Shown in pieces: positions 28,308-37,443 of a stretch of DNA of 64,000 bases. The notes beneath the pieces are model-generated. The model worked only from the letters and a program-made list of their open reading frames with translations, was not told where the DNA came from and searched no databases. This DNA is from Mycobacterium sp. EPa45 (GTDB taxonomy: Bacteria > Actinomycetota > Actinomycetes > Mycobacteriales > Mycobacteriaceae). A program made the position numbers and the translations under genes. Each line of letters starts with the position of its first letter. The stretch's first letter is position 1. Location: assembly GCF_001021385.1 (NCBI RefSeq), contig NZ_CP011773.1, forward strand, positions 5,084,001 to 5,148,000, in the 5' to 3' direction.

Positions 28308-30641
28308 CTAGAGCTTCTGGATCGGCGCGTGGTTGTGCATCAGCTTGACGCGCCCGGCGCTGCCGAAGTCGATCAGTGACATCGCCGACTCCCCCATCCC
28401 GGACACCTCTTCGACGCGGCCGAGACCGTACTTGTCGTGGTTGACCCGGTCGCCCGGTTCCAGGACCACCAGCCCTCGTTTGCCACCCCCGCCCGCCTGG
28501 CGCATCGGCGACGGCCGCGGCGTACCGAACCGCCCCGCCCCGCTGACCGGCGCACTATAGGACGGCGTGGGATCGGTGCGACGCCAGTCGAGCAGATGCT
28601 CGGGAATCTCCCGCAGGAAGCGCGATTCCGGGTTCAGCATCGGTTGCCCCCACGACGAACGGATCTTGGCCCGGGTGAGGTAAAGCCGTTGGCGCGCACG
28701 GGTTATGCCCACATAGGCCAGCCGGCGCTCCTCGGACAGCTCGGCCGGATCACCGAGGGCCCGCATGTGCGGGAACATGCCGTCCTCCCAGCCGGTCACG
28801 AAGACCACCGGAAACTCCAGCCCCTTGGCGGTGTGCAACGTCATCATCGTGACCACGCCCGAGCCGTGCTCGGGCAGATCATCGGAGTCGGCCACCAGCG
28901 ACACCCGCTCCAGGAACTCGGCGAGTATGCCGGTCTGCGGCACGTCCTCGTCAGCGTCGGCGTCCTCCTCGGCCAGCGCGGCGGCGTTGGCCCGGTCGAT
29001 GCTGAATTCGTGTGCGACGCTGACCAACTCGTTGAGGTTGTCGAGCCGGGCCAGATCCTGCGGGTCACTGGAGGACTCCAGCTCGTTGCGATATCCGGTG
29101 CGGTCCAAGACCGCCTCGACCAGGTCGCCCAACTCGTCGTCGAGCTTTCCGCGCAGATCGTCGAGCAGGTTGACGAAACTCGCAATCGCCTTCTCCGAGC
29201 GGGTGTTCAGCATCGGCACCTTGCCGGCGGCCGCTGCGGTCAGCGCGTCGGCGAAGGTGGCACCGGTGTTCTCGGCGTAGACGGCAACGCAGGCCTCGGC
29301 ACGGTCACCGATGCCGCGACGCGGGGTGTTGAGGATGCGCCGCAGGCTGACGGCGTCGCCGGGGTTGTCCAGCACGCGCAGGTAGGCGACGATGTCGCGA
29401 ATCTCCTTGCGCTCGTAGAACCTGACGCCGCCGACCACCTTGTAGGGGATGCCCGCGCGGATGAAGACTTCTTCCAGCGAGCGCGACGAGTTGTTGGTGC
29501 GGTAGAACACCGCGACATCGTTGTAGGTGATGTCACCTCGGTCGGCGAGCGCATCGATTTCGCCCGCGACGAACCGGGCCTCGTCGTGTTCGTTGTCGGC
29601 CACGTAGCCGACGATCAGCTCGCCGTCGCCCTCGTCGGTCCACAGCCGCTTCTCGCGCCGGTTCGGGTTGCGCGCGATCACCGAGTTGGCCGCGTTCAGG
29701 ATGTTCTGGGTCGACCGGTAATTCTGCTCGAGCAGGATCGTGGTGGCATTCGGGAAGTCGCGCTCGAAGTCCTCGATATTGCGGATCGTCGCGCCGCGAA
29801 ACGCATAGATCGACTGGTCGGCGTCACCGACAACGCACAGCTCGCTGGGCGCCACGGTGTCGGTGTCCGGAGCGTTCACCCCCACGAGTTCACGAACCAG
29901 CACGTACTGGGCGTGGTTGGTGTCCTGGTATTCGTCGACCAGGATGTGCCGGAAGCGCCTGCGGTAGTACTGGGCGATCTGCGGGAAGTTCTGCAGGACG
30001 GCAACGGTCTCGCCGATGAGGTCGTCGAAGTCCAGCGCGTTGGCCGCGCGCAGCCGGCGCTGGTATTCGCCGTACACGCTGGCCACCGTGCGGGTCAGGT
30101 CGTCCGAGCCGGGTTCGAGTGCGGCCACCGCGTCCTCGGGCCCGATCAGCTCGTTCTTGAGGTTGGAAATCGCGTTGGCCAGCAGCCGCGGCGTGTACCG
30201 CTTGGTGTCCAGCCCGATGTCCTTGGCGATCATCAGCAGCAGGCGGCGCGAGTCGTCGGCGTCATAGATCGAGAAGTTCGAGTTCAGGCCCGGCACCAGC
30301 GAAGCCTGATTGCGCAGGATTCGCACGCACGTGGAGTGAAATGTCGACACCCACATGTTGCGCGCCCGCGGACCTACGAGCGAAACCACCCGCTCGCGCA
30401 TCTCGGCGGCGGCCTTGTTGGTGAACGTGATCGCGAGCACCTGCCCGGGTCCGACGTCGCGGGCCGCCAGCAGGTAGGCGATCCGCCGGGTGAGGACCGC
30501 CGTCTTGCCCGACCCCGCGCCGGCGACGATCAGCAGCGGGGGCCCCTCGTGCAGTACAGCCTGGCGCTGCTGCGGATTGAGGCCCTCGAGGAGTTCGGCC
30601 GCGTCGGCCGGGGGTTTGTAGTCAGTCACGTGCACACTCAT
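28308..30641 (-). CDS. uvrD1: ATP-dependent 3'-5' DNA helicase UvrD1 (PcrA-like)
   Basis: This 777-residue superfamily 1A helicase acts in nucleotide-excision repair and, in mycobacteria, with Ku. Walker A is GAGSGKT at residues 41-47, Walker B is VDEYQDTN, and VVGDADQSIYAFRGA, LEQNYRSTQNI and TLHTAKGLEFPVVF are further helicase motifs. The C-terminus has a KLMHNHAPI Tudor-like end. A cysteine falls at residue 451 in the 2B domain (AEACVAV). From memory this is the residue that gives redox-dependent dimerisation in M. tuberculosis UvrD1. The ATG at 30641 gives MSVHVTDYKPP. Confidence 0.96.
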   Translation of the reverse strand: MSVHVTDYKPPADAAELLEGLNPQQRQAVLHEGPPLLIVAGAGSGKTAVLTRRIAYLLAARDVGPGQVLAITFTNKAAAEMRERVVSLVGPRARNMWVSTFHSTCVRILRNQASLVPGLNSNFSIYDADDSRRLLLMIAKDIGLDTKRYTPRLLANAISNLKNELIGPEDAVAALEPGSDDLTRTVASVYGEYQRRLRAANALDFDDLIGETVAVLQNFPQIAQYYRRRFRHILVDEYQDTNHAQYVLVRELVGVNAPDTDTVAPSELCVVGDADQSIYAFRGATIRNIEDFERDFPNATTILLEQNYRSTQNILNAANSVIARNPNRREKRLWTDEGDGELIVGYVADNEHDEARFVAGEIDALADRGDITYNDVAVFYRTNNSSRSLEEVFIRAGIPYKVVGGVRFYERKEIRDIVAYLRVLDNPGDAVSLRRILNTPRRGIGDRAEACVAVYAENTGATFADALTAAAAGKVPMLNTRSEKAIASFVNLLDDLRGKLDDELGDLVEAVLDRTGYRNELESSSDPQDLARLDNLNELVSVAHEFSIDRANAAALAEEDADADEDVPQTGILAEFLERVSLVADSDDLPEHGSGVVTMMTLHTAKGLEFPVVFVTGWEDGMFPHMRALGDPAELSEERRLAYVGITRARQRLYLTRAKIRSSWGQPMLNPESRFLREIPEHLLDWRRTDPTPSYSAPVSGAGRFGTPRPSPMRQAGGGGKRGLVVLEPGDRVNHDKYGLGRVEEVSGMGESAMSLIDFGSAGRVKLMHNHAPIQKL

Positions 30642-30677
30642 GTCCGACCCAACTTACCGCTGTATGGCGACAGTTTT

Positions 30678-30708
30678 TTTGCGAAGCCGGGCTTCGGAGT
30701 GGCACACT
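30678..30708 (+). promoter_or_regulatory. Promoter of the aromatic leader peptide / chorismate mutase
   Basis: TTTGCGA near 30678 can serve as a -35 and CACACT (30703-30708) as a -10 with a spacer of about 18-19 bp. This puts the start site at about 30714-30716, on the GTG of the leader peptide. The placement is an inference from motifs. Confidence 0.4.
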
Positions 30709-30715
30709 CGAGAAC

Positions 30716-30778
30716 GTGCTTTCATGGCAGCGTCGATTTTTCTACGGGTACCGGTCCGCGGTGCCCGTGGGTATCTAG
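30716..30778 (+). CDS. Aromatic-rich leader peptide (candidate attenuator)
   Basis: This 20-codon ORF begins at GTG 30716 and ends at TAG 30776-30778. Its residues include Trp4, Phe8, Phe9, Tyr10 and Tyr12 in the cluster RRFFYGYR: five aromatic codons in twelve. No good Shine-Dalgarno precedes it, and the proposed -10 box ends 7 bp before the GTG, which fits leaderless translation. A bulged 14-bp hairpin follows 14 bp after its stop, and chorismate mutase follows that. The arrangement matches ribosome-mediated attenuation by aminoacyl-tRNA supply. I infer function from position and codon content; translation is not shown. Confidence 0.6.
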   Translation: MLSWQRRFFYGYRSAVPVGI

Positions 30779-30791
30779 CTGCTCAACCCGA

Positions 30792-30824
30792 GAGCCCCGC
30801 GGTCCGCATCCGGACCCGGGGCTC
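30792..30824 (+). terminator. Candidate attenuator hairpin before chorismate mutase
   Basis: GAGCCCCG (30792-30799) pairs with CGGGGCTC (30817-30824). After one bulged C, GGTCCG (30801-30806) pairs with CGGACC (30811-30816) around the loop CATC. The product is a 14-bp stem followed by the U-rich GUCUCUUGUGUG. A competing helix is possible: 30752-30761 (CGGTCCGCGG) can pair with 30797-30806 at 9 of 10 positions, consuming the 5' arm. This is the terminator/antiterminator pair expected of an attenuator. Confidence 0.6.
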
Positions 30825-30886
30825 GTCTCTTGTGTGAGGCCCGGGACTGCGATGAGACCAGACCCACACATGAGGAGAACGAAGCG

Positions 30887-31159
30887 ATGACTCTGGAAAT
30901 GGTTCCTGAAGCCGAGAACAACATCGACAGCCTGCGCAGCGAGATCGACCGGCTCGACGCCGAGATCCTGGCCGCGGTCAAGCGTCGCACCGAGGTCTCC
31001 CAGGAGATCGGCCGCGCCCGGATGGCCTCCGGCGGTACCCGGCTGGTGCACAGCCGCGAGATGAAGGTCATCGAGCGCTACAGCGAGTTGGGTCCGGACG
31101 GTAAGGATCTGGCGATGCTCCTGCTGCGCATGGGCCGCGGCAGACTCGGGCACTCCTAG
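30887..31159 (+). CDS. Chorismate mutase (AroQ delta type, Rv0948c-like)
   Basis: This 90-residue all-helical enzyme converts chorismate to prephenate for Phe and Tyr. SLRSEIDRLDAEILAAVKRR and RLVHSREMKVIERY are AroQ signatures. The C-terminus RMGRGRLGHS retains the tail that in M. tuberculosis contacts DAHP synthase, whose binding activates this otherwise weak mutase. The start ATG at 30887 aligns with the MNLEM start remembered for Rv0948c and is preceded by GAGGAGAA. Its TAG overlaps by a few bases the stop of the convergent acyltransferase. The upstream leader peptide and hairpin suggest control by aromatic amino acids. Confidence 0.93.
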   Translation: MTLEMVPEAENNIDSLRSEIDRLDAEILAAVKRRTEVSQEIGRARMASGGTRLVHSREMKVIERYSELGPDGKDLAMLLLRMGRGRLGHS

Positions 31160-33180
31160 CGGACTGCGTCAAGCAGCCACGGGGTCAGCCACTTGACCGC
31201 GTTGGGCGTGGGATGCACGCCGTCGCTGCGCACCTGTACACCGTTGATCTTGTTGGTGTAGTTGCCGTTCGGGCCGAGCTTCTTGTTCAGGTCCAGCACC
31301 GACACATTCGGTCGGCCCGCTACGACCTTGCGCAGCAACGTGTTCCACTGATCGACCCGGATGGTCTGATCTTCGGGGTACAGCTTGCCGCCTGCCTGCT
31401 CGCCGTGCCGGTTGTAGGGCTCGGTGGTCACCACGACCAGCGCCCCGGTCGAGGCCAGGATGTCCAGCGCATGCCGCAACTCGCCCTCGAGATACTTGTC
31501 GAAGTCGGGCTGGCCGATGTGCGCCCAATTGCCATTCCACTTGCGGTCCACGGTCTCCCAGCGACCGACGACCATCAACACGACGTCGGGCCGGTCGTGG
31601 CCGATCCGCTGCGCCCAGCGTTCCGGCCACGCGTCGCATTCGGGTTTCTGCTCCAGGATCTGCCCGGAGTAACGGTACGGTCCGCCGCGCACCAGGCCGC
31701 AACCAATGGTGGTGCGGTCCAGGAAGCTGACGCCGGGGGTGGGCGGCAGGTAGCGCATGATCGTCCACCCGATGGAGTCGCCGAACACCGAAACCGTGTG
31801 CGGGCGCGGGCCGGCCTGCACCGGCGCAGCCACCCGCACCGTCTCGACCGGCGAAACCAGGGCGGCCTGGGTGATGTCAGGGCTGGACGGGTCGATGCGG
31901 GTTCCCACCGGCACGACGACGACCGCGACCGCGACGGCCGTGGCCATCGTCGCGGCGGCCAGCCGCAGCTGCGGGACGTGAACCGGCCGCCAGCGCCGCA
32001 CCGGCCGCTCGATCAGCCACCACGACCCGACCGCCAGGGTCAGCGTCACCACGCAGCGCGCGGCGAACAGCGGGAGGCCCGACCAGTCGGTGCGCTCGCC
32101 GTTGAGGACCAGGAACACCGGCCAGTGCCAGAGGTAGACGCCGTAGGAGATGACGCCGAGCGCCACCAGCGGCGGGGTCGACAGCACCCACGCCACCGGG
32201 CCGTTCTGCTCGAGCGCCACCGGCGCGATCACAGAAACCGCGGCGACGGCGACGACGATGAACAGGCCGTTGCGGAACTCGGTGGCGCTACCGGTGGCGA
32301 CGTGGGTGATCGCGGCCAGCACGGCGACGCCGGCCACCGGCACCCCCCAGGCCAGCCAGCGGACCCAGCGCGAATGGATCAGCGGCACGCCGGCCATGAT
32401 CGCCGTCCAGTCCCGGACCAGCAGCGCGGCCGCCGCGGCGCCGATCAGCAGCGCCTGGGCACGGGTGTCGGTGCCGAAGTACACCCGGTTCAGCGAGTCG
32501 TCCGAGGCCATCAGGATCGCCTCGGCCGCGGATCCGACCGTGCCCAACACGGCCAGAATCAGCACCGCGCGCCGGACCGCGACGACGGTCGGCGTCTTCT
32601 GGCGCTTCCGTGCGATGGCGGCCAGCAGCACCGCCACCGCGGCTATGAGCACCGGCCAGATCAGGTAGTACTGCTCCTCGACGCCCAGTGACCAGGTGTG
32701 CTGCAGCGGCGACGGCGGGGCGCCCTGGCTGAAGTAATCGGTCTCATGCGAGACGAATGCCCAGTTCGCCACCCACAGGAACGCGGCGGTCGCGTCGTTG
32801 CGCAGGTTGCTGACGGCGTCGGGCGGGAACAGCATTCGTGCGGCGATCACCGCCAGCACCATGATCAGCAGGGCCGGCAGCAACCGGCGGGCGCGACGGA
32901 CCCAGAACGAGCCGAGGTCGAGCTTTCCACTCCGGCCGATCTCGTCGAGCAGCAACGACGTGATCAGAAACCCGCTGAGCACGAAGAAGATGTCGACACC
33001 GATGAATCCGCCTGTGACACCGGGGATTCCACTGTGTCCGACCAGAACTAGAGCAACGGCGACCCCTCGGATGCCGTTCAGCGCAGGAATTCCCGAGCCA
33101 CGGGGCTTCGGCCCGCGCCGCGGGCTCGGCTGCGAGATGGGATCAACCCATGGACTTTGCGCCCACCAGCGCGCCGTCAC
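31156..33180 (-). CDS. Acyltransferase-3 / SGNH fusion (OafA-like O-acyltransferase)
   Basis: The 674-residue membrane enzyme starts at GTG 33180 (VTARWWAQSPW), chosen because AGGAGGG lies 7 bp upstream. Residues about 40-400 form the acyltransferase-3 domain with ten or so membrane helices, including NGIRGVAVALVLVGHSG, GVDIFFVLSGFLITSLL and HTWSLGVEEQYYLIWP. The C-terminal periplasmic SGNH domain (about 460-670) has SVFGDSIGW with the nucleophilic Ser, VVGRWE, and DGVHPTPNAV with the Asp-His pair. Such fusions acetylate or acylate surface glycans. The target is unknown; no glycan cluster is nearby. Confidence 0.9.
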   Translation of the reverse strand: MTARWWAQSPWVDPISQPSPRRGPKPRGSGIPALNGIRGVAVALVLVGHSGIPGVTGGFIGVDIFFVLSGFLITSLLLDEIGRSGKLDLGSFWVRRARRLLPALLIMVLAVIAARMLFPPDAVSNLRNDATAAFLWVANWAFVSHETDYFSQGAPPSPLQHTWSLGVEEQYYLIWPVLIAAVAVLLAAIARKRQKTPTVVAVRRAVLILAVLGTVGSAAEAILMASDDSLNRVYFGTDTRAQALLIGAAAAALLVRDWTAIMAGVPLIHSRWVRWLAWGVPVAGVAVLAAITHVATGSATEFRNGLFIVVAVAAVSVIAPVALEQNGPVAWVLSTPPLVALGVISYGVYLWHWPVFLVLNGERTDWSGLPLFAARCVVTLTLAVGSWWLIERPVRRWRPVHVPQLRLAAATMATAVAVAVVVVPVGTRIDPSSPDITQAALVSPVETVRVAAPVQAGPRPHTVSVFGDSIGWTIMRYLPPTPGVSFLDRTTIGCGLVRGGPYRYSGQILEQKPECDAWPERWAQRIGHDRPDVVLMVVGRWETVDRKWNGNWAHIGQPDFDKYLEGELRHALDILASTGALVVVTTEPYNRHGEQAGGKLYPEDQTIRVDQWNTLLRKVVAGRPNVSVLDLNKKLGPNGNYTNKINGVQVRSDGVHPTPNAVKWLTPWLLDAVR

Positions 33181-33304
33181 ACCATGCCCTCCTAGTTCCT
33201 CAGTGCTGAGAAATCTAGTTCGCAACCATGGTTGATCAGCGCAGGCGCGCGGTCGGTCAAGTCAATTCCTTGGAGCGGGTCGGACCGCTCGGTCGGGCTG
33301 AGCC

Positions 33305-33469
33305 TCAGCAGCGCGTGACGTCCCGGTCGACGATCTTGTACCGCTGAGGCGCCTCGGGCAGCATGTGATCGACGGCCAGCATCAGGCCGGCAACCGCGCC
33401 GGACAGCTGCGCGGTGACCAGCTCAGACACCCCACGGCGCACGGGAACCCGAGTACTGCTGATCTTCAT
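33305..33469 (-). CDS. Small protein of unknown function (54 aa)
   Basis: A short frame from ATG 33469 encodes MKISSTRVPVRRGVSELV, then a small amphipathic stretch (AQLSGAVAGLMLAVDHM) and a basic end. It has mycobacterial codon use, but no family I recognise and no strong Shine-Dalgarno. A perfect 16-bp palindrome (33489-33504) lies 20 bp upstream of its start, which suggests a regulated real gene. It sits between the acyltransferase and the aldehyde dehydrogenase, all on the minus strand. Whether it is translated is uncertain. Confidence 0.4.
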   Translation of the reverse strand: MKISSTRVPVRRGVSELVTAQLSGAVAGLMLAVDHMLPEAPQRYKIVDRDVTRC

Positions 33470-33488
33470 GGGCGGATAATTACCCCGT

Positions 33489-33504
33489 GCTTGCAATTGC
33501 AAGC
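33489..33504. promoter_or_regulatory. Perfect 16-bp palindrome GCTTGCAATTGCAAGC
   Basis: Fully symmetric, with core TTGCAATTGCAA, it lies 22 bp before the gabD stop (33527) and 20 bp upstream of the small ORF at 33469. It looks like a dimer operator (MarR- or Xre-type spacing). It could also form a short RNA hairpin after gabD. No regulator is assigned. Confidence 0.5.
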
Positions 33505-33526
33505 GTGAAGCGCGCCACAGTTAGCG

Positions 33527-34984
33527 CTACTTGGTCAGCGCGATGTACTTCGTGTCCAAGTACTCGTCGATGCCTTCGATGCCGCCCTCGCGCCCGAACC
33601 CGGATTCCTTGACCCCGCCGAACGGCGCGGCCGGATCGGAGATCACGCCGCGGTTCACCCCGACCATGCCGGACTCGATGGCCTCGGCCACCCGCAGCGC
33701 CCGATCCAGAGACTCGGTGTAGATGTAGGACGCCAGGCCGTATTCGGTGGCGTTGGCCGCGGCGACGCCGTCCTCCTCGGTGTCGAAACCGATGATCGGT
33801 GCGACGGGGCCGAACACCTCCTCGGTGAGGATGCGGGCGTTCGACGGGATATCGGTGAGCACAGTGGCCGGGTAGAAGTTTCCGGGGCCGCCTGGCGCTT
33901 CGCCGCCGAGGGCAACTGTCGCGCCCTTCTCGACGGCGTCGTTCACGAGCTCCTGAACCTTGTCCAGCTGCTTGGTGTTGATCAGCGGGCCGAGCTTGGC
34001 CGACGGGTCGAGCCCGTTACCGAGATTGACCTCGCCCATCCGCTTGACGAACTTGTCGGTGAACTCCTCGATGACGGCGTTGGCAACGTGGATGCGGTTG
34101 GCGGCCGTGCACGCCTCGCCGCCGTTGCGCATCTTGGCCAGCATCGCGCCGTCGACTGCGGCGTCGATGTCGGCGTCGTCGAACACCACGAACGGCGCGT
34201 TGCCGCCGAGCTCCATCGAGGTGCGCAGCAGCTTGTCCGCCGACTGGGCGACCAGCGACTTGCCGACACCGGTGGAACCGGTGAAGGTCAGCTTGCGCAG
34301 CCGGCCGTCGTCGATCAGCGCCTTGGTGACATCACCGGGCTTGCTGGTCGGCAGCACCGACAGCACACCCTTGGGTAGGCCGGCCTCGGCCATCAGCTTG
34401 GCCAGCAGCAGCATGGTCAGTGGCGTCTCCTGGGCCGGCTTGACGATCATGGTGCACCCGGCCGCGAACGCGGGCCCGATCTTGCGGGTTCCCATGGCCA
34501 GCGGGAAGTTCCACGGTGTGATCGCATAACACGGACCCACTGGCTGCTTGGTGACGATGATGCGCCCGGTACCGGCCGGGGACGGGGTATAGCGGCCGCC
34601 GATCCGGACCGCCTCTTCGGCGAACCAGCGGAAGAACTCCGCGCCGTACTTGACCTCACCCATGCTCTCGGCGACGACCTTGCCCATCTCCAGGGTCATC
34701 AGCGTCGCGAGATCGTCGGCGCGGTCGATGATCGTCTCGAACACCGAGCGCAGGATCTCGCCGCGGTCCCGGGCCGGGGTCGCCGCCCACTCGGCCTGCA
34801 CCGCGCATGCCGCATCCAGCGCGGCGATGGCGTCCTCGGCGGTCGCGTCGGCCACCGTCGCGATGACCTTGTCGTTCGACGGGTCGAGGACCTCAAAAGT
34901 CGACGAGCCCTTCCGCTCCTCCCCGCCAATCCACAATCCCGTGGGAACCGACGACAGCAGCCGTTCAATGTCTGGGGTGCTCAT
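33527..34984 (-). CDS. gabD: NAD(P)-dependent succinate-semialdehyde dehydrogenase-type ALDH
   Basis: This 485-residue aldehyde dehydrogenase oxidises an aldehyde, probably succinic semialdehyde, to the acid. [20 protein letters not shown] is the cofactor segment and [12 protein letters not shown] the Rossmann loop. [12 protein letters not shown] carries the general-base Glu, and [11 protein letters not shown] carries the nucleophilic Cys. It ends [28 protein letters not shown] use the ATG at 34984. GGAGG is only one base away from it, so an alternative GTG at 35011 remains possible. It is divergent from pgi with about 50 bp between. The exact substrate is an inference. Confidence 0.85.
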   Translation of the reverse strand: MSTPDIERLLSSVPTGLWIGGEERKGSSTFEVLDPSNDKVIATVADATAEDAIAALDAACAVQAEWAATPARDRGEILRSVFETIIDRADDLATLMTLEMGKVVAESMGEVKYGAEFFRWFAEEAVRIGGRYTPSPAGTGRIIVTKQPVGPCYAITPWNFPLAMGTRKIGPAFAAGCTMIVKPAQETPLTMLLLAKLMAEAGLPKGVLSVLPTSKPGDVTKALIDDGRLRKLTFTGSTGVGKSLVAQSADKLLRTSMELGGNAPFVVFDDADIDAAVDGAMLAKMRNGGEACTAANRIHVANAVIEEFTDKFVKRMGEVNLGNGLDPSAKLGPLINTKQLDKVQELVNDAVEKGATVALGGEAPGGPGNFYPATVLTDIPSNARILTEEVFGPVAPIIGFDTEEDGVAAANATEYGLASYIYTESLDRALRVAEAIESGMVGVNRGVISDPAAPFGGVKESGFGREGGIEGIDEYLDTKYIALTK

Positions 34985-35021
34985 ACCTCCATCATGTACA
35001 CCTTTGGACACCTCGTCACGC

Positions 35022-35027
35022 TAGGGT
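35022..35027 (+). promoter_or_regulatory. -10 box of pgi, leaderless-type
   Basis: TAGGGT ends 7 bp before the pgi ATG at 35035 and no Shine-Dalgarno intervenes, so transcription probably starts at the ATG. No good -35 is visible at the right spacing. Confidence 0.35.
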
Positions 35028-35034
35028 CGAACGA

Positions 35035-36684
35035 ATGACTGGAGACATTTCCGCTACCGGAGAATGGAACGCGCTGCGTCGGCACCACGACCAGATCGCC
35101 GGGAAAAACCTCCGCGAACTTTTCGACGAAGATCCCGACCGCGGCCGTGAGCTCACGCTGACCGTCGGCGACCTCTACATCGACTACAGCAAGCACCGCG
35201 TCACCCGCGAGACGCTGTCGCTGCTGGTCGATCTCGCCCGAGCCGCGAACCTCGAACAGCACCGTGACGCCATGCTGTCCGGCCAGCACATCAACACCTC
35301 CGAGGACCGCGCGGTGCTGCACACCGCGTTGCGGCTGCCGCGCGACGCCGAGCTCGAGGTCGACGGCCAGAACGTGGTCGCCGACGTGCATGAGGTTCTC
35401 GACGCGATGGGTGATTTCACCGACCGGTTGCGCAGCGGCGAGTGGACCGGCGCCACCGGTGAACGGATCAAGACCGTCGTCAACATCGGCATCGGTGGCT
35501 CCGACTTGGGCCCGGTGATGGTGTACCAGGCGTTGCGGCACTACGCCGACGCCGGCATCTCGGCGCGGTTCGTCTCCAACGTCGACCCTGCCGACCTGGT
35601 CGCGAAGCTCGACGGACTCGAGCCTGCAACAACGCTTTTCATCGTCGCGTCCAAGACGTTCTCCACGCTTGAGACGCTGACCAACGCCACCGCGGCACGG
35701 CGCTGGCTCACCGACACCCTGGGCGATGCCGCGGTGAGCAAGCACTTCGTGGCCGTGTCGACCAACAAGAAGCTCGTCGACGACTTCGGCATCAACACCG
35801 CCAACATGTTCGGATTCTGGGACTGGGTCGGCGGCCGCTACTCGGTGGACTCGGCGATCGGCCTGTCGGTGATGGCGGTGATCGGCAAGGAGGCCTTTGC
35901 CGACTTCCTGTCCGGCTTCCACATCGTGGACCGCCACTTCGCCACTGCGCCTTTGGAATCCAACGCTCCGGCACTGCTGGGGTTGATCGGCCTGTGGTAC
36001 TCCGACTTCTTCGGCGCCGAGACCCGGGCAGTGCTGCCGTATTCCAACGACCTGTCCCGCTTCGCGGCGTACCTGCAGCAGCTGACGATGGAGTCCAACG
36101 GCAAGTCGGTGAAGGCCGACGGCTCCCCGGTGACCACCCCCACCGGTGAGATCTTCTGGGGGGAACCGGGAACCAACGGCCAGCACGCGTTCTACCAACT
36201 GCTGCACCAGGGCACCCGACTGGTGCCCGCCGACTTCATCGGATTCTCCGAGCCCACCGACGACTTGCCCACCGCCGACGGCTCGGGCAGCATGCACGAC
36301 CTGCTGATGAGCAACTTCTTCGCCCAGACCCAGGTGCTGGCGTTCGGCAAGACGGCCGAGGAGATCGCCGCCGAAGGCACCCCCGCCAATGTGGTGCCGC
36401 ACAAGGTGATGCCGGGCAACCGGCCGAGCACATCGATCCTGGCGAACCGGCTGACTCCGTCGGTGGTGGGCCAACTGATCGCGCTGTACGAGCATCAGGT
36501 GTTCACCGAGGGCGTGGTCTGGGGTATCGATTCGTTCGACCAGTGGGGTGTGGAGCTGGGCAAGACGCAGGCAAAGGCGCTACTCGGGGTGATCACCAGT
36601 GACGGGTCGCCGGCCAAGCAGACCGACAGCTCCACCGACGAGTTGGTCCGCCGCTACCGGACCGAAAGGGGCCGAGCCCGTTAG
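35035..36684 (+). CDS. pgi: Glucose-6-phosphate isomerase
   Basis: This 549-residue enzyme of glycolysis and gluconeogenesis interconverts glucose-6-phosphate and fructose-6-phosphate. [20 protein letters not shown] is the phosphate-binding signature. [19 protein letters not shown] and the catalytic-His region [14 protein letters not shown] are clear, as is the signature [15 protein letters not shown]. Full length. The stop overlaps that of the convergent SDR gene. Homologue of Rv0946c. Confidence 0.97.
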   Translation: MTGDISATGEWNALRRHHDQIAGKNLRELFDEDPDRGRELTLTVGDLYIDYSKHRVTRETLSLLVDLARAANLEQHRDAMLSGQHINTSEDRAVLHTALRLPRDAELEVDGQNVVADVHEVLDAMGDFTDRLRSGEWTGATGERIKTVVNIGIGGSDLGPVMVYQALRHYADAGISARFVSNVDPADLVAKLDGLEPATTLFIVASKTFSTLETLTNATAARRWLTDTLGDAAVSKHFVAVSTNKKLVDDFGINTANMFGFWDWVGGRYSVDSAIGLSVMAVIGKEAFADFLSGFHIVDRHFATAPLESNAPALLGLIGLWYSDFFGAETRAVLPYSNDLSRFAAYLQQLTMESNGKSVKADGSPVTTPTGEIFWGEPGTNGQHAFYQLLHQGTRLVPADFIGFSEPTDDLPTADGSGSMHDLLMSNFFAQTQVLAFGKTAEEIAAEGTPANVVPHKVMPGNRPSTSILANRLTPSVVGQLIALYEHQVFTEGVVWGIDSFDQWGVELGKTQAKALLGVITSDGSPAKQTDSSTDELVRRYRTERGRAR

Positions 36685-37430
36685 GCGAACAGCTTGGTGA
36701 ACCGCGTCGGCACGATCTTCATCAACGCCACCAGCGGAATCCATGGCCACGCCGGCACGATCGCCCGCCCGGATTCGCGTTCGATGGCCGCGACGATCTG
36801 ACGCACACCTGTTTCGGTGTCGACCATCAGCATCGTGGTGTTCGACGTCGCGGTCATCTCCGACTCGATGTAGCCGGGCTCGATGACCGTGACTTTGATT
36901 GGGCCAGAGGAATATTCGGCTCGCAACGACTCCCCCAGCGAGGTCAGCCCGGCCTTGCTCGCCGCGTAGGCGGCCTTGACACCGGGCACGCCACGGTTGC
37001 CCATCACACTCGACATCAGCACCAGATGCCCCGAGCCTGCCGCCTTGAACATCTCGAGCGCGGCCTCGGTCTGCACCAGCGCCGAGACGAGATTGGTCTC
37101 GATGGTGGCCTTGTTGGCCCACAGCTTGCCCGACCCGAGCGGGGCACCCTTGCCGATGCCGGCATTGACGATCACCCGGTCGACACCGCCGAGCTGATCG
37201 GAGAGTTCGGCGAACACCTCGGGTACCTGATCGTGGTCGTTGACGTCGAGCTCGGCAACGGCGACCGTGACGTTCGGGTGTCGCACTGCCAGTTCGGCCT
37301 TCAGCTCGTCCAGGCGATCGACGCGCCGTGCGCACAACGCGAGGTCTCGCCCCTTGGCTGCGAACACACGGGCCATGCCGGCCCCCAGGCCGGAACTCGC
37401 ACCGGTGATGAGGATCTTCTGCCGAGTCAC
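36681..37430 (-). CDS. Short-chain dehydrogenase/reductase (Rv0945-like)
   Basis: This 249-residue classical SDR has [17 protein letters not shown] (TGxxxGxG cofactor loop), NAGIGKG, Ser in LMSSVMGN and the YxxxK motif in YAASKAGL. It has a C-terminal hydrophobic end. Cofactor preference is probably NADP(H), because basic residues (CARRVDRL) follow beta-2. The substrate is unknown. It converges on pgi with overlapping stops, and the glycosylase gene lies 13 bp upstream on the same strand. Confidence 0.88.
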   Translation of the reverse strand: MTRQKILITGASSGLGAGMARVFAAKGRDLALCARRVDRLDELKAELAVRHPNVTVAVAELDVNDHDQVPEVFAELSDQLGGVDRVIVNAGIGKGAPLGSGKLWANKATIETNLVSALVQTEAALEMFKAAGSGHLVLMSSVMGNRGVPGVKAAYAASKAGLTSLGESLRAEYSSGPIKVTVIEPGYIESEMTATSNTTMLMVDTETGVRQIVAAIERESGRAIVPAWPWIPLVALMKIVPTRFTKLFA

Positions 37431-37443
37431 CGGTGCAGCTTAA

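Noticed and set aside
30640..30837. A 65-codon plus-strand ORF overlapping the leader region
   Set aside because: It lacks a ribosome binding site and crosses the hairpin; the short aromatic frame at 30716 explains the region better.
28437..30890. Plus-strand frame of 817 codons
   Set aside because: Antisense to uvrD1, which has all helicase motifs; no recognisable protein features.
31213..32691. Plus-strand frame of 492 codons
   Set aside because: Antisense to the acyltransferase; extremely Arg/His/Gln-rich shadow.
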